Part shown: piece by piece, positions 1 to 12,296 of the stretch
Layout: the number at the start of each line of letters is the position of its first letter
Numbering within the stretch: the stretch's first letter is position 1
Assembly (NCBI GenBank): GCA_008729055.1
Contig: SDUX01000001.1
Location: forward strand, 1 to 64,000
From: Pyropia haitanensis
Lineage: Eukaryota > Rhodophyta > Bangiophyceae > Bangiales > Bangiaceae
DNA length: 64,000 bases
Reading direction: 5' to 3'
Position numbers and translations under genes: made by a program
Notes under the pieces: model-generated
Databases searched by the model: none
The model's input: the letters and a program-made list of their open reading frames with translations, nothing else
Told to the model about the DNA's origin: nothing

Positions 1-3000
1 CAACGGAACGCGCCCAACGAACGGGTCGGCCAACCACCCCATGCACGACGGTGCGGGTGGAACCTCGGACGTCGAGCGGGCGGATGTATGGCTGGAATAA
101 AGGATGCGAGCAATTTCGGCCGCCGGAGCGCGTGCTGCATTGCTGTACACGCAAAAGTGGGCAAAAGTGGCAACAGTGGGCAAAAGTGGATGAGAAGGCG
201 GCCTACCACCCATGCACGACCGTGGGGGTCGAACGTCAGACATGGAGCGGGCGGATCTATGGCTGGAATGAAGGATGCGCGCCAATTCGGCCGCCGGATC
301 GGTGTGCAGCATCGCTGTAGACGCAAAAGTGGGCAAAAGTGGGCAAAAGTGGGCAAAAGTGGGTAGGAAGTGGGTAAGAAGTGGGCAAAAAGTGGGCAAA
401 AAGGGGGCCAAATTGGGACACAAATGGCCAATTGGGGGCAAGAACTTTCCATAACTGCAAAGAAAATTGCGGTGAAAGTCGCTAGAAAGTGGTCCAACAG
501 TGGCCACAAAGTGCGCCCCGCCACCCAAACCGTCCACTGCGCGTTCCGCCCGTCACACTGGCGTGGACGGTGTGAGGGCGGAACTTTTGTCGCCGACCGT
601 CACACCTGGCTGTCGGGACCCCCACGTGGCAAAAAGCATTCCACAAAATTGACACGTGGAAACCGGCCCTCCACAAAACACTCGTTGCATCCAACGGACG
701 CGCCAACGAACGGGTCGGCCAACCACCCCATGCACGACGGTGCGGGTGGAACCTCGGACGTCGAGCGGGCGGATGTATGGCTGGAATAAAGGATGCGAGC
801 AAATTCGGCCGCCGGAGCGCGTGCTGCATTGCTGTACACGCAAAAGTGGGCAAAAGTGGGCAACAGTGGGCAAAAGTGGATGAGAAGCGGCCTACCACCC
901 CATGCACGACCGTGGGGTCGAACGTCAGACATGGAGCGGGCGGATCTATGGCTGGAATGAAGGATGCGCGCCAATTCGGCCGCCGGATCGTGTGCAGCAT
1001 CGCTGTAGACGCAAAAGTGGGCAAAAGTGGGCAAAAGTGGGCAAAAGTGGGTAGGAAGTGGGTAAGAAGTGGGCAAAAAGTGGGCAAAAAGGGGGCCAAA
1101 TTGGGACACAAATGGGCAATTGGGGGCAAGAACTTTCCATAACTGCAAAGAAAATTGCGGTGAAAGTCGCTAGAAAGTGGTCCAACAGTGGCCACAAAGT
1201 GCGCCCCGCCACCCAAACCGTCCACTGCGCGTTCCGCCCGTCACACTGGCGTGGACGGTGTGAGGGCGGAACTTTTGTCGCCGACCGTCACACCTGGCTG
1301 TCGGGACCCCCACGTGGCAAAAAGCATTCCACAAAATTGACACGTGGAAACCGGCCCTCCACAAAACACTCGTTGCATCCAACGGACGCGCCAACGAACG
1401 GGTCGGCCAACCACCCCATGCACGACGGTGCGGGTGGAACCTCGGACGTCGAGCGGGCGGATGTATGGCTGGAATAAAGGATGCGAGCAAATTCGGCCGC
1501 CGGAGCGCGTGCTGCATTGCTGTACACGCAAAAGTGGGCAAAAGTGGGCAACAGTGGGCAAAAGTGGATGAGAAGCGGCCTACCACCCCATGCACGACCG
1601 TGGGGGTCGAACGTCAGACATGGAGCGGGCGGATCTATGGCTGGAATGAAGGATGCGCGCCAATTCGGCCGCCGGATCGTGTGCAGCATCGCTGTAGACG
1701 CAAAAGTGGGCAAAAGTGGGCAAAAGTGGGCAAAAGTGGGTAGGAAGTGGGTAAGAAGTGGGCAAAAAGTGGGCAAAAAGGGGGCCAAATTGGGACACAA
1801 ATGGCCAATTGGGGGCAAGAAGTTTCCATAACTGCAAAGAAAATTGAGACGAAAGTCGCCAGAAAGTGGTCCAACAGTGGCCACAAAGTGCGCCCCGCCA
1901 CCCAAACTGTCCACTGCACGTTCCGCCCGTCACACTGGCGTGGACGGTGTGAGGGCGGAACTTTTGTCGCCGACCGTCACACCTGGCTGTCGGGACCCCC
2001 ACGTGGCAAAAAGCATTCCACAAAATTGACACGTGGAAACCGGCGCTCCACAAAATACTCGTTGCATCCAACGGACGCGCCAACGAACAGGTCGGCCAAC
2101 CACCCCATGCACGATCGTGCGGGTGGAACCTCGGACGTCGAGCGGGCGGATGTATGGCTGGAATAAAGGATGCGAGCCAATTCGGCCGCCGGAGCGCGTG
2201 CTGCATTGCTGTACACGCAAAAGTGGGCAAAAGTGGGCAACAGTGGGCAAAAGTGGGTGAGAAGCGGCCTACCACCCCATGCACGACCGTGGGGGTCGAA
2301 CCTCGGACATGGAGCGGGTGGATCTATGGCTGGAACGAAGGATGCGCGCCAATTCGGCCGCCGGATGGTGTGCAGCATCGCTGTAGACGCAAAAGTGGGC
2401 AAAAGTGGGCAAAAGTGGGCAAAAGTGGGTAGGAAGTGGGCAAGAAGTGGGCAAAAAGTGGGCAAAAAGGGGGCCAAATTAGGACACAAATGGGCAATTG
2501 GGGGCAAGAACTTTCCAAAACTGCAAAGAAAATTGAGACGAAAGTCGCCAGAAAGTGGTCCAACAGTGGCCACAAAGTGCGCCCCGCCACCCAAACTGTC
2601 CACTGCACGTTCCGCCCGTCACACTGGCGTGGACGGTGTGAGGGCGGAACTTTTGTCGCCGACCGTCACACCTGGCTGTCGGGACCCCCACGTGGCAAAA
2701 AGCATTCCACAAAATTGACACGTGGAAACCGGCGCTCCACAAAATACTCGTTGCATCCAACGGACGCGCCAACGAACAGGTCGGCCAACCACCCCATGCA
2801 CGATCGTGCGGGTGGAACCTCGGACGTCGAGCGGGCGGATGTATGGCTGGAATAAAGGATGCGAGCCAATTCGGCCGCCGGAGCGCGTGCTGCATTGCTG
2901 TACACGCAAAAGTGGGCAAAAGTGGGCAACAGTGGGCAAAAGTGGGTGAGAAGCGGCCTACCACCGCATGCACGACCGTGCGGGTGGAACCTCGGACATG

Positions 3001-6000
3001 GAGCGGGTGGATCTATGGCTGGAACGAAGGATGCGCGCCAATTCGGCCGCCGGATGGTGTGCAGCATCGCTGTAGACGCAAAAGTGGGCAAAAGTGGGCA
3101 AAAGTGGGCAAAAGTGGGTAGGAAGTGGGTAAGAAGTGGGCAAAAAGTGGGCAAAAAGGGGGCCAAATTGGGACACAAATGGGCAATTGGGGGCAAGAAC
3201 TTTCCATAACTGCAAAGAAAATTGCGGTGAAAGTCGCTAGAAAGTGGTCCAACAGTGGCCACAAAGTGCGCCCCGCCACCCAAACCGTCCACTGCGCGTT
3301 CCGCCCGTCACACTGGCGTGGACGGTGTGAGGGCGGAACTTTTGTCGCCGACCGTCACACCTGGCTGTCGGGACCCCCACGTGGCAAAAAGTATTCCACA
3401 AAATTGACACGTGGAAACCGGCCCTCCACAAAACACTCGTTGCATCCAACGGACGCGCCAACGAACGGGTCGGCCAACCACCCCATGCACGACGGTGCGG
3501 GTGGAACCTCGGACGTCGAGCGGGCGGATGTATGGCTGGAATAAAGGATGCGAGCAAATTCGGCCGCCGGAGCGCGTGCTGCATTGCTGTACACGCAAAA
3601 GTGGGCAAAAGTGGGCAACAGTGGGCAAAAGTGGATGAGAAGCGGCCTACCACCCCATGCACGACCGTGGGGGTCGAACGTCAGACATGGAGCGGGCGGA
3701 TCTATGGCTGGAATGAAGGATGCGCGCCAATTCGGCCGCCGGATCGTGTGCAGCATCGCTGTAGACGCAAAAGTGGGCAAAAGTGGGCAAAAGTGGGCAA
3801 AAGTGGGTAGGAAGTGGGTAAGAAGTGGGCAAAAAGTGGGCAAAAAGGGGGCCAAATTGGGACACAAATGGGCAATTGGGGGCAAGAACTTTCCATAACT
3901 GCAAAGAAAATTGCGGTGAAAGTCGCTAGAAAGTGGTCCAACAGTGGCCACAAAGTGCGCCCCGCCACCCAAACCGTCCACTGCGCGTTCCGCCCGTCAC
4001 ACTGGCGTGGACGGTGTGAGGGCGGAACTTTTGTCGCCGACCGTCACACCTGGCTGTCGGGACCCCCACGTGGCAAAAAGCATTCCACAAAATTGACACG
4101 TGGAAACCGGCCCTCCACAAAACACTCGTTGCATCCAACGGACGCGCCAACGAACGGGTCGGCCAACCACCCCATGCACGACGGTGCGGGTGGAACCTCG
4201 GACGTCGAGCGGGCGGATGTATGGCTGGAATAAAGGATGCGAGCAAATTCGGCCGCCGGAGCGCGTGCTGCATTGCTGTACACGCAAAAGTGGGCAAAAG
4301 TGGGCAACAGTGGGCAAAAGTGGATGAGAAGCGGCCTACCACCCCATGCACGACCGTGGGGGTCGAACGTCAGACATGGAGCGGGCGGATCTATGGCTGG
4401 AATGAAGGATGCGCGCCAATTCGGCCGCCGGATCGTGTGCAGCATCGCTGTAGACGCAAAAGTGGGCAAAAGTGGGCAAAAGTGGGCAAAAGTGGGTAGG
4501 AAGTGGGTAAGAAGTGGGCAAAAAGTGGGCAAAAAGGGGGCCAAATTGGGACACAAATGGGCAATTGGGGGCAAGAACTTTCCATAACTGCAAAGAAAAT
4601 TCACGTGAAAGTCGCCAGAAAGTCGTCCAACAGTGGCCACAAAGTGCGCCCCGCCACCCAAACCGTCCACTGCGCGTTCCGCCCGTCACACTGGCGTGGA
4701 CGGTGTGAGGGCGGAACTTTTGTCGCCGACCGTCACACCTGGCTGTCGGGACCCCCACGTGGCAAAAAGCATTCCACAAAATTGACACGTGGAAACCGGC
4801 CCTCCACAAAACACTCGTTGCATCCAACGGACGCGCCAACGAACGGGTCGGCCAACCACCCCATGCACGACGGTGCGGGTGGAACCTCGGACGTCGAGCG
4901 GGCGGATGTATGGCTGGAATAAAGGATGCGAGCAAATTCGGCCGCCGGAGCGCGTGCTGCATTGCTGTACACGCAAAAGTGGGCAAAAGTGGGCAACAGT
5001 GGGCAAAAGTGGATGAGAAGCGGCCTACCACCCCATGCACGACCGTGGGGGTCGAACGTCAGACATGGAGCGGGCGGATCTATGGCTGGAATGAAGGATG
5101 CGCGCCAATTCGGCCGCCGGATCGTGTGCAGCATCGCTGTAGACGCAAAAGTGGGCAAAAGTGGGCAAAAGTGGGCAAAAGTGGGTAGGAAGTGGGTAAG
5201 AAGTGGGCAAAAAGTGGGCAAAAAGGGGGCCAAATTGGGACACAAATGGGCAATTTGGGGCAAGAACTTTCCATAACTGCAAAGAAAATTGCGGTGAAAG
5301 TCGCTAGAAAGTGGTCCAACAGTGGCCACAAAGTGCGCCCCGCCACCCAAACCGTCCACTGCGCGTTCCGCCCGTCACACTGGCGTGGACGGTGTGAGGG
5401 CGGAACTTTTGTCGCCGACCGTCACACCTGGCTGTCGGGACCCCCACGTGGCAAAAAGTATTCCACAAAATTGACACGTGGAAACCGGCCCTCCACAAAA
5501 CACTCGTTGCATCCAACGGACGCGCCAACGAACGGGTCGGCCAACCACCCCATGCACGACGGTGCGGGTGGAACCTCGGACGTCGAGCGGGCGGATGTAT
5601 GGCTGGAATAAAGGATGCGAGCAAATTCGGCCGCCGGAGCGCGTGCTGCATTGCTGTACACGCAAAAGTGGGCAAAAGTGGGCAACAGTGGGCAAAAGTG
5701 GATGAGAAGCGGCCTACCACCCCATGCACGACCGTGGGGGTCGAACGTCAGACATGGAGCGGGCGGATCTATGGCTGGAATGAAGGATGCGCGCCAATTC
5801 GGCCGCCGGATCGTGTGCAGCATCGCTGTAGACGCAAAAGTGGGCAAAAGTGGGCAAAAGTGGGCAAAAGTGGGTAGGAAGTGGGTAAGAAGTGGGCAAA
5901 AAGTGGGCAAAAAGGGGGCCAAATTGGGACACAAATGGGCAATTGGGGGCAAGAACTTTCCATAACTGCAAAGAAAATTGCGGTGAAAGTCGCTAGAAAG

Positions 6001-8935
6001 TGGTCCAACAGTGGCCACAAAGTGCGCCCCGCCACCCAAACCGTCCACTGCGCGTTCCGCCCGTCACACTGGCGTGGACGGTGTGAGGGCGGAACTTTTG
6101 TCGCCGACCGTCACACCTGGCTGTCGGGACCCCCACGTGGCAAAAAGCATTCCACAAAATTGACACGTGGAAACCGGCCCTCCACAAAACACTCGTTGCA
6201 TCCAACGGACGCGCCAACGAACGGGTCGGCCAACCACCCCATGCACGACGGTGCGGGTGGAACCTCGGACGTCGAGCGGGCGGATGTATGGCTGGAATAA
6301 AGGATGCGAGCAAATTCGGCCGCCGGAGCGCGTGCTGCATTGCTGTACACGCAAAAGTGGGCAAAAGTGGGCAACAGTGGGCAAAAGTGGATGAGAAGCG
6401 GCCTACCACCCCATGCACGACCGTGGGGGTCGAACGTCAGACATGGAGCGGGCGGATCTATGGCTGGAATGAAGGATGCGCGCCAATTCGGCCGCCGGAT
6501 CGTGTGCAGCATCGCTGTAGACGCAAAAGTGGGCAAAAGTGGGCAAAAGTGGGCAAAAGTGGGTAGGAAGTGGGTAAGAAGTGGGCAAAAAGTGGGCAAA
6601 AAGGGGGCCAAATTGGGACACAAATGGGCAATTGGGGGCAAGAACTTTCCATAACTGCAAAGAAAATTCACGTGAAAGTCGCCAGAAAGTCGTCCAACAG
6701 TGGCCACAAAGTGCGCCCCGCCACCCAAACCGTCCACTGCGCGTTCCGCCCGTCACACTGGCGTGGACGGTGTGAGGGCGGAACTTTTGTCGCCGACCGT
6801 CACACCTGGCTGTCGGGACCCCCACGTGGCAAAAAGCATTCCACAAAATTGACACGTGGAAACCGGCCCTCCACAAAACACTCGTTGCATCCAACGGACG
6901 CGCCAACGAACGGGTCGGCCAACCACCCCATGCACGACGGTGCGGGTGGAACCTCGGACGTCGAGCGGGCGGATGTATGGCTGGAATAAAGGATGCGAGC
7001 AAATTCGGCCGCCGGAGCGCGTGCTGCATTGCTGTACACGCAAAAGTGGGCAAAAGTGGGCAACAGTGGGCAAAAGTGGATGAGAAGCGGCCTACCACCC
7101 CATGCACGACCGTGGGGGTCGAACGTCAGACATGGAGCGGGCGGATCTATGGCTGGAATGAAGGATGCGCGCCAATTCGGCCGCCGGATCGTGTGCAGCA
7201 TCGCTGTAGACGCAAAAGTGGGCAAAAGTGGGCAAAAGTGGGCAAAAGTGGGTAGGAAGTGGGTAAGAAGTGGGCAAAAAGTGGGCAAAAAGGGGGCCAA
7301 ATTGGGACACAAATGGGCAATTTGGGGCAAGAACTTTCCATAACTGCAAAGAAAATTGCGGTGAAAGTCGCTAGAAAGTGGTCCAACAGTGGCCACAAAG
7401 TGCGCCCCGCCACCCAAACCGTCCACTGCGCGTTCCGCCCGTCACACTGGCGTGGACGGTGTGAGGGCGGAACTTTTGTCGCCGACCGTCACACCTGGCT
7501 GTCGGGACCCCCACGTGGCAAAAAGCATTCCACAAAATTGACACGTGGAAACCGGCCCTCCACAAAACACTCGTTGCATCCAACGGACGCGCCAACGAAC
7601 GGGTCGGCCAACCACCCCATGCACGACGGTGCGGGTGGAACCTCGGACGTCGAGCGGGCGGATGTATGGCTGGAATAAAGGATGCGAGCAAATTCGGCCG
7701 CCGGAGCGCGTGCTGCATTGCTGTACACGCAAAAGTGGGCAAAAGTGGGCAACAGTGGGCAAAAGTGGATGAGAAGCGGCCTACCACCCCATGCACGACC
7801 GTGGGGGTCGAACGTCGGACATGGAGCGGGCGGATCTATGGCTGGAATGAAGGATGCGCGCCAATTCGGCCGCCGGATCGTGTGCAGCATCGCTGTAGAC
7901 GCAAAAGTGGGCAAAAGTGGGCAAAAGTGGGCAAAAGTGGGTAGGAAGTGGGTAAGAAGTGGGCAAAAAGTGGGCAAAAAGGGGGCCAAATTGGGACACA
8001 AATGGGCAATTGGGGGCAAGAACTTTCCATAACTGCAAAGAAAATTGCGGTGAAAGTCGCTAGAAAGTGGTCCAACAGTGGCCACAAAGTGCGCCCGGCC
8101 ACCCAAATTGTCCACTGCGCGTTCCGCCCGTCACACTGGCGTGGACGGTGTGAGGGCGGAACTTTTGTCGCCGACCGTCACACCTGGCTGTCGGGACCCC
8201 CACGTGGCAAAAAGCATTCCACAAAATTGACACGTGGAAACCGGCCCTCCACAAAACACTCGTTGCATCCAACGGACGCGCCAACGAACGGGTCGGCCAA
8301 CCACCCCATGCACGACGGTGCGGGTGGAACCTCGGACGTCGAGCGGGCGGATGTATGGCTGGAATAAAGGATGCGAGCAAATTCGGCCGCCGGAGCGCGT
8401 GCTGCATTGCTGTACACGCAAAAGTGGGCAAAAGTGGGCAACAGTGGGCAAAAGTGGATGAGAAGCGGCCTACCACCCCATGCACAACCGTGGGGGTCGA
8501 ACGTCAGACATGGAGCGGGCGGATCTATGGCTGGAATGAAGGATGCGCGCCAATTCGGCCGCCGGATCGTGTGCAGCATCGCTGTAGACGCAAAAGTGGG
8601 CAAAAGTGGGCAAAAGTGGGCAAAAGTGGGTAGGAAGTGGGTAAGAAGTGGGCAAAAAGTGGGCAAAAAGGGGGCCAAATTGGGACACAAATGGGCAATT
8701 GGGGGCAAGAACTTTCCATAACTGCAAAGAAAATTGCGGTGAAAGTCGCTAGAAAGTGGTCCAACAGTGGCCACAAAGTGCGCCCCGCCACCCAAACCGT
8801 CCACTGCGCGTTCCGCCCGTCACACTGGCGTGGACGGTGTGAGGGCGGAACTTTTGTCGCCGACCGTCACACCTGGCTGTCGGGACCCCCACGTGGCAAA
8901 AAGCATTCCACAAAATTGACACGTGGAAACCGGCC
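1..8935. repeat. 689-bp satellite array, about 13 tandem copies
   Basis: A head-to-tail array with a period of 689 bp (one copy is 688 bp through loss of a G near 914). The array runs off the left edge of the window and ends at 8935, inside a monomer. Each monomer holds two related sub-blocks offset by 171 bp; each carries a shared 'GCGGGCGGAT' stretch and ends in tandem 'GTGGGCAAAA' decamers. A hairpin follows, with arms GTTCCGCCC(g)TCACAC and GTGTGAGGGCGGAAC around an 11-12 nt loop (for example 543-583). Long open frames occur on both strands only because 689 is not a multiple of three and the repeats are nearly identical; they recur identically in every copy and show no protein-like signature. 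I treat the block as non-coding satellite DNA, possibly centromeric, subtelomeric or heterochromatic, which the sequence alone cannot decide. Confidence 0.95.
3186..7318. repeat. Trimeric higher-order duplication inside the satellite
   Basis: Three private variants each recur exactly 2067 bp (3 x 689) apart: AGTATTCC at 3390 and 5457, TCACGTGAAA at 4601 and 6668, and CAATTTGGGG at 5251 and 7318. A block of three monomers was therefore duplicated in tandem. The CAATTTGGGG variant is absent near 3184 and AGTATT is absent near 7525, so the junction lies between about 5251 and 5457. Two older neighbouring monomers (about 1747-3124) share a different variant, GAGACGAAAGTCGCC. Confidence 0.9.
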
Positions 8936-10555
8936 TGAGTGTGGGCGCCACCGGGAGAGACCTTGGGGGGGCAACCACAAACAGAGACACAAAGACCTCC
9001 TTTACCCTCGAACCCCTGGAGATCCTTGGGTACGATCGGGCACTGGTAGGAGAGGTGGTCCGCCTGCTGACACAACCAGCACGCCCAGAACCGCCGGTTA
9101 CTAACCCCCTTGGGGGACACCAGAGAGTCCAGATGGCTTGGACTCCTCCGGCGTCGCCTCCCCGACCGCCAGTACCGCCGTGACCTTGTCAGAATCCTTA
9201 CTCCGGTCTCCACTTGGGCGAACCCGGGTCATGGGCTTCAAAGGGATTAAGGTTGCCGGAGCCTGAAACGCCTTGGCCTGACGGAACTTGCCCTGCGTGT
9301 ACGCCATCAACTGCTGGAAAGTGTGTTCCTGATGCTCCTGGTTGTAGTTCTCCGCGTCGACCTGCAGGTACTCCGGTAGCCCTTTCGAGAAGATCATGTT
9401 GAGCCGGTCTTCCGGGTAGACGTTCCCGCAGGCCTCGCTGAGCTCCCGCACCCGGCGGGCAAACGCATCTGGTGCTTCTTGGCGCTCCATGGTCGCCCGG
9501 TTAAGCTTGCCCACCGCCTTGCGCAAGAAATCCGCGTCGGTGTGGTCACTCAGGAGCCAGTTGACCGCCTCCGGATAGCTCCCGACGGTCCGGCCAAGCA
9601 CGTGACCGGCCGAATCCGGCAGCACTTGAGCGAAGCGTTGCTCTGCCTCCCCAGTCATGAAGTTGACCATCAGGTACAGGGCTTTCCCCTCCGAAATGTC
9701 GTTGTCATTGCAGGCCTTGACGAACCGGCGCAGGAAGGCGAAGATCAGGGCTGGCTTCTTCCCGGAAAACTTGAGGTGCCCTCCAAAGCTAGGTTGCATG
9801 CGCCGGTTCAGGGATGCCATCTTCTTAGCCATCTTGCGCGTATAGGTCTGGTCCTGATTCTCCAGCCGGTAGTTGCCCCAGTCCGTCACCTTATTCAGGG
9901 TGGCGTCTCCAACTTGATGGGCTGGAAAGCTAAACTCCACCAGGTGCCGGCGGGGAGGGGTCTCGTAACGTTCCCCACTTGAATCCGTACCGGAACTGGA
10001 TGAGCTGTTGGACCCACTTGAATCCCGACGGCGCCGGTGATGACGACGGCGACGCCGGTGACTGCTTCGCGCGTGTTCCTTCGAGGTCCCAGCTCCCTGC
10101 CCCGGGGGCTGAGAAGTATCTTGATCAAACGCTTGAGCCGGATGAACCGGTTGACCCGTCCAGACCGACGCCGCTTGTGAGCCGATACCCTGGGCAGGCG
10201 TCGGGTAGGGAGTGTAGACCCAGCTACCCGCCACCGGACCAGGAGAAAACACACCGGGAGGCATCCCGGTGGGCATCAACGAGGGAGTCGGCGTCGTCTG
10301 GTTACCACCATCCGTCGACGGGTCCGCAGCGGTCGCCCGGGGAGGAATAGGGGTCTGATGCCCGGCCAGGGGTGGTAGGGGAGGAGGTGCTTGGTCTTGA
10401 TTAGCACCGGCTCCCGTCCCGGCCGTCACCGATACCGTCACGCCATCTCCGGGTACCGTACCAGACTGGTCACCTCTACCCGCGGTGACCGGGGACACAG
10501 CAAGGGGCACCTGACCATCCGCCGGCGTCGCCGTCGCGCCCGGTAGGTCGGCCAT
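8936..10555 (-). pseudogene. Retrotransposon gag with CCHC knuckle in a shifted frame
   Basis: I chose the ATG at 10555 (MADLPGATATPADG). The N-terminal third is low-complexity and Pro/Gly/Thr-rich, followed by an Arg/His/Ser-rich basic stretch. The middle third is a capsid-like helical domain of the retrotransposon gag type; it includes FGGHLKFSGKKP, an AEQRF segment and a region rich in Arg-Glu pairs. This frame stops at 9101. A second frame overlapping its end (9213 down to the satellite) holds a perfect CX2CX4HX4C zinc knuckle, CWLCQQADHLSYQC, at about 9044-9085. The knuckle frame is +1 relative to gag, and the crossover would lie at CCCCCAAGGGGG just before the stop. This could be programmed frameshifting or decay. 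Gag proteins package element RNA into cytoplasmic particles. Confidence 0.75.
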
Positions 10556-11067
10556 GTTGGCCCCTGGCTTCACCGCTTCCTTGTCACCCCGGTCCCGTTG
10601 TCGCCAACCACAAGAAGGGGGGGGGGTTGAGTCCAGGAAAGGGGATGCCCGTGAACGGGTAAGGAAAAATCCCAAATCCAGACCAAGAAAAGAAAAGAAA
10701 GAGAGCAGTCCAGACTCGAACCGCTGCTCCTAAATCTCTCTTCTCGGAAGACACAACCAAAAGGTAATCCCCTGCTGCTCCACCAAATATGTGGTATAAA
10801 ATGGATCTCAACCGGGACCAAAAGTACCCTCCGGGGAAAGGGGGAGGTAAATGGGAAGAGGGAAACACGAGCTAGGCGTTACCTGTTGCCTCACGTGCCT
10901 GGCGGCAGGGTCGCCAGAAATGCACGGTAGGGCGCACGGGGAAGAGGGTCGCAAACGCGCAGTTGCTTTTCCCGGGGACGCGGGCCACGGGCGCTCTGCT
11001 GTCCCATCTAAAAGCAAGAGGAGGGCGTACCGGCCTTTGGCCCGGTAGCCCCCCTATCGAACCCCTC

Positions 11068-11126
11068 GGGAGATATTGGGGGGGGGAGACCGAGTCTAAC
11101 CTCGTCGATCTCCCCCAATATCTCCC
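11068..11126. repeat. Inverted repeat, 15-bp arms
   Basis: GGGAGATATTGGGGG at 11068-11082 is the reverse complement of the stretch at 11112-11126, separated by about 29 bp. It sits at the outer edge of the candidate LTR region and could mark the element boundary. Confidence 0.7.
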
Positions 11127-11339
11127 CTACAGCTATTTCTAATAATTTCCCTCCAAGATATACCTCACAAATACAAAGAAGCAATCTCTCATGATTCTAT
11201 CACGGGACGGGCGCGAGACCGGATCCGGCCCTCCGCCTCGCACCCGTGTCGTCTTGCGACCGGCAGCTCGCGCCCGCCACCCTTCCGTACGGGTGTGTCC
11301 TGCGCCCGTCCGCCTCTGGGCAGCCGGGACCGTTCGGGG

Positions 11340-12110
11340 GGTCGCCGGATGCTACAGTTACCAGTGGCAGGCCTGCTGCCGTCCAGCAGGGGAAAGAGGA
11401 ATGCCACCTCTGGCCGGGTGGGTGCAGACAAGGCGGAGGGAGGGTGCTGCAGCCAGTGGCGGGATGTTTACCGACAAGCAGGGGTGGGGTGGTTGCCATC
11501 TGTGGTATGGCGGATGTGGTCAAGCTGGGATGGGGCGGTTCGACCTTCGGCGGGCTGGTTGGCGTCAAGATGTGGGGGCAAGGCTGCCGCCTCTGATCTG
11601 GTGGGTGTGCCCAAGGTGGGGGGGGGACGGTGCCGCCTTTTTTGAGCATGATGGCGACACGGTGGGGGGAAAGAGCTGGACCTCTCGCCTCGTGGGTGCA
11701 ATCAAGGCACGAGGAGGGTGCTGTCACCAGTGGCAGGCCAGCTGCCGCCCAACAAGCGGGGGAGGGCTGCTACCTCTGGTCGGGTGGGTGCAGGCAAGGT
11801 TGGACGCGGGCGCTGCAACTCTTGGAGGCCTGGATGGCGAAAAGGTGCGGGGGGGGGGGCTGCTGCCTTTGTTCTGGTCGGCGTGGCGAAAAGACGCGGG
11901 GGTTGGCGTCACCAGTGGCGGGCATAATGGCGACAAAGTTGCGGGGGAGAACCCGACATCTGGCCTGCTGGGTGTGTCTGAGTGGGAAGAGGATTGGCGC
12001 CACCGTTCGCAGGTATGATGGAAACATAGTGGTGAGGGGGAGTCCGACCTCTGGCCGGCTCGGTGCGAGCAAGTGGGGGGGTGTGTGCCACCACTTTTGG
12101 CGGGCTGTAT
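11340..12110. repeat. Degenerate GC-rich minisatellite, units of about 50 bp
   Basis: The block is built from diverged copies of a unit resembling CCAGTGGCRGGC..GCTGCYACCTCTGGYCGGGTGGGTGCAGRCAAGG. Examples start near 11360, 11455, 11735 and 11905. All six frames are partly open because the repeat is GC-rich, but the translations are merely repeats of the unit. No gene is supported. The flanks 11127-11340 and 12111-12296 show nothing recognisable apart from a run of 18 Gs near 12165-12182. Confidence 0.6.
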
Positions 12111-12296
12111 GACATAAACGTTAAGACGGGTGTGCTGCCATTCTTGTCCAGGTGCTGGCTCGCACGGGGGGGGGGGGGGGGGGCTGTGAATACGGTGTGG
12201 TAGAGTGGGGGAGGAGGGTGCTGCAACCAATGCGTACAAAAGAGTGCGGAAAGCACACACGATTGAAAAAGTGTACCGCCGGCACAACGGCCTGCT

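Larger units (their letters stand above)
8936..11131 (-). mobile_element. Truncated LTR retrotransposon (gag end only)
   Basis: The minus strand carries a gag-type reading frame followed by a CCHC knuckle; then the element stops dead where the satellite begins. No protease, reverse transcriptase or integrase is present in the window, so most of the element is lost. Upstream of gag, about 10620-11131 is the likely place for a 5' LTR or leader: on the minus strand it starts TGTAGGGGAGATATTG at 11131 and a TGG-initiated stretch (TGGTTGGCGACAACGGG) near 10609 could be a primer-binding site. Both are weak inferences, because the partner LTR that would confirm them is missing. Family (Ty3-like or Ty1-like) cannot be decided from gag alone. 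Confidence 0.75.

Noticed and set aside
540..720. Alpha-satellite relationship suggested by the 171-bp half-unit offset
   Set aside because: Only the length coincides; the sequence does not resemble primate alpha satellite.
1..8935. Dozens of long open frames on both strands of the array (up to 247 residues)
   Set aside because: They repeat identically in every 689-bp copy, in all frames and on both strands, have no protein-like composition, and arise from the low stop density of a tandem repeat.
1..8935. CRISPR-like array
   Set aside because: Units are 689-bp near-identical monomers without unique spacers, in a eukaryotic setting.
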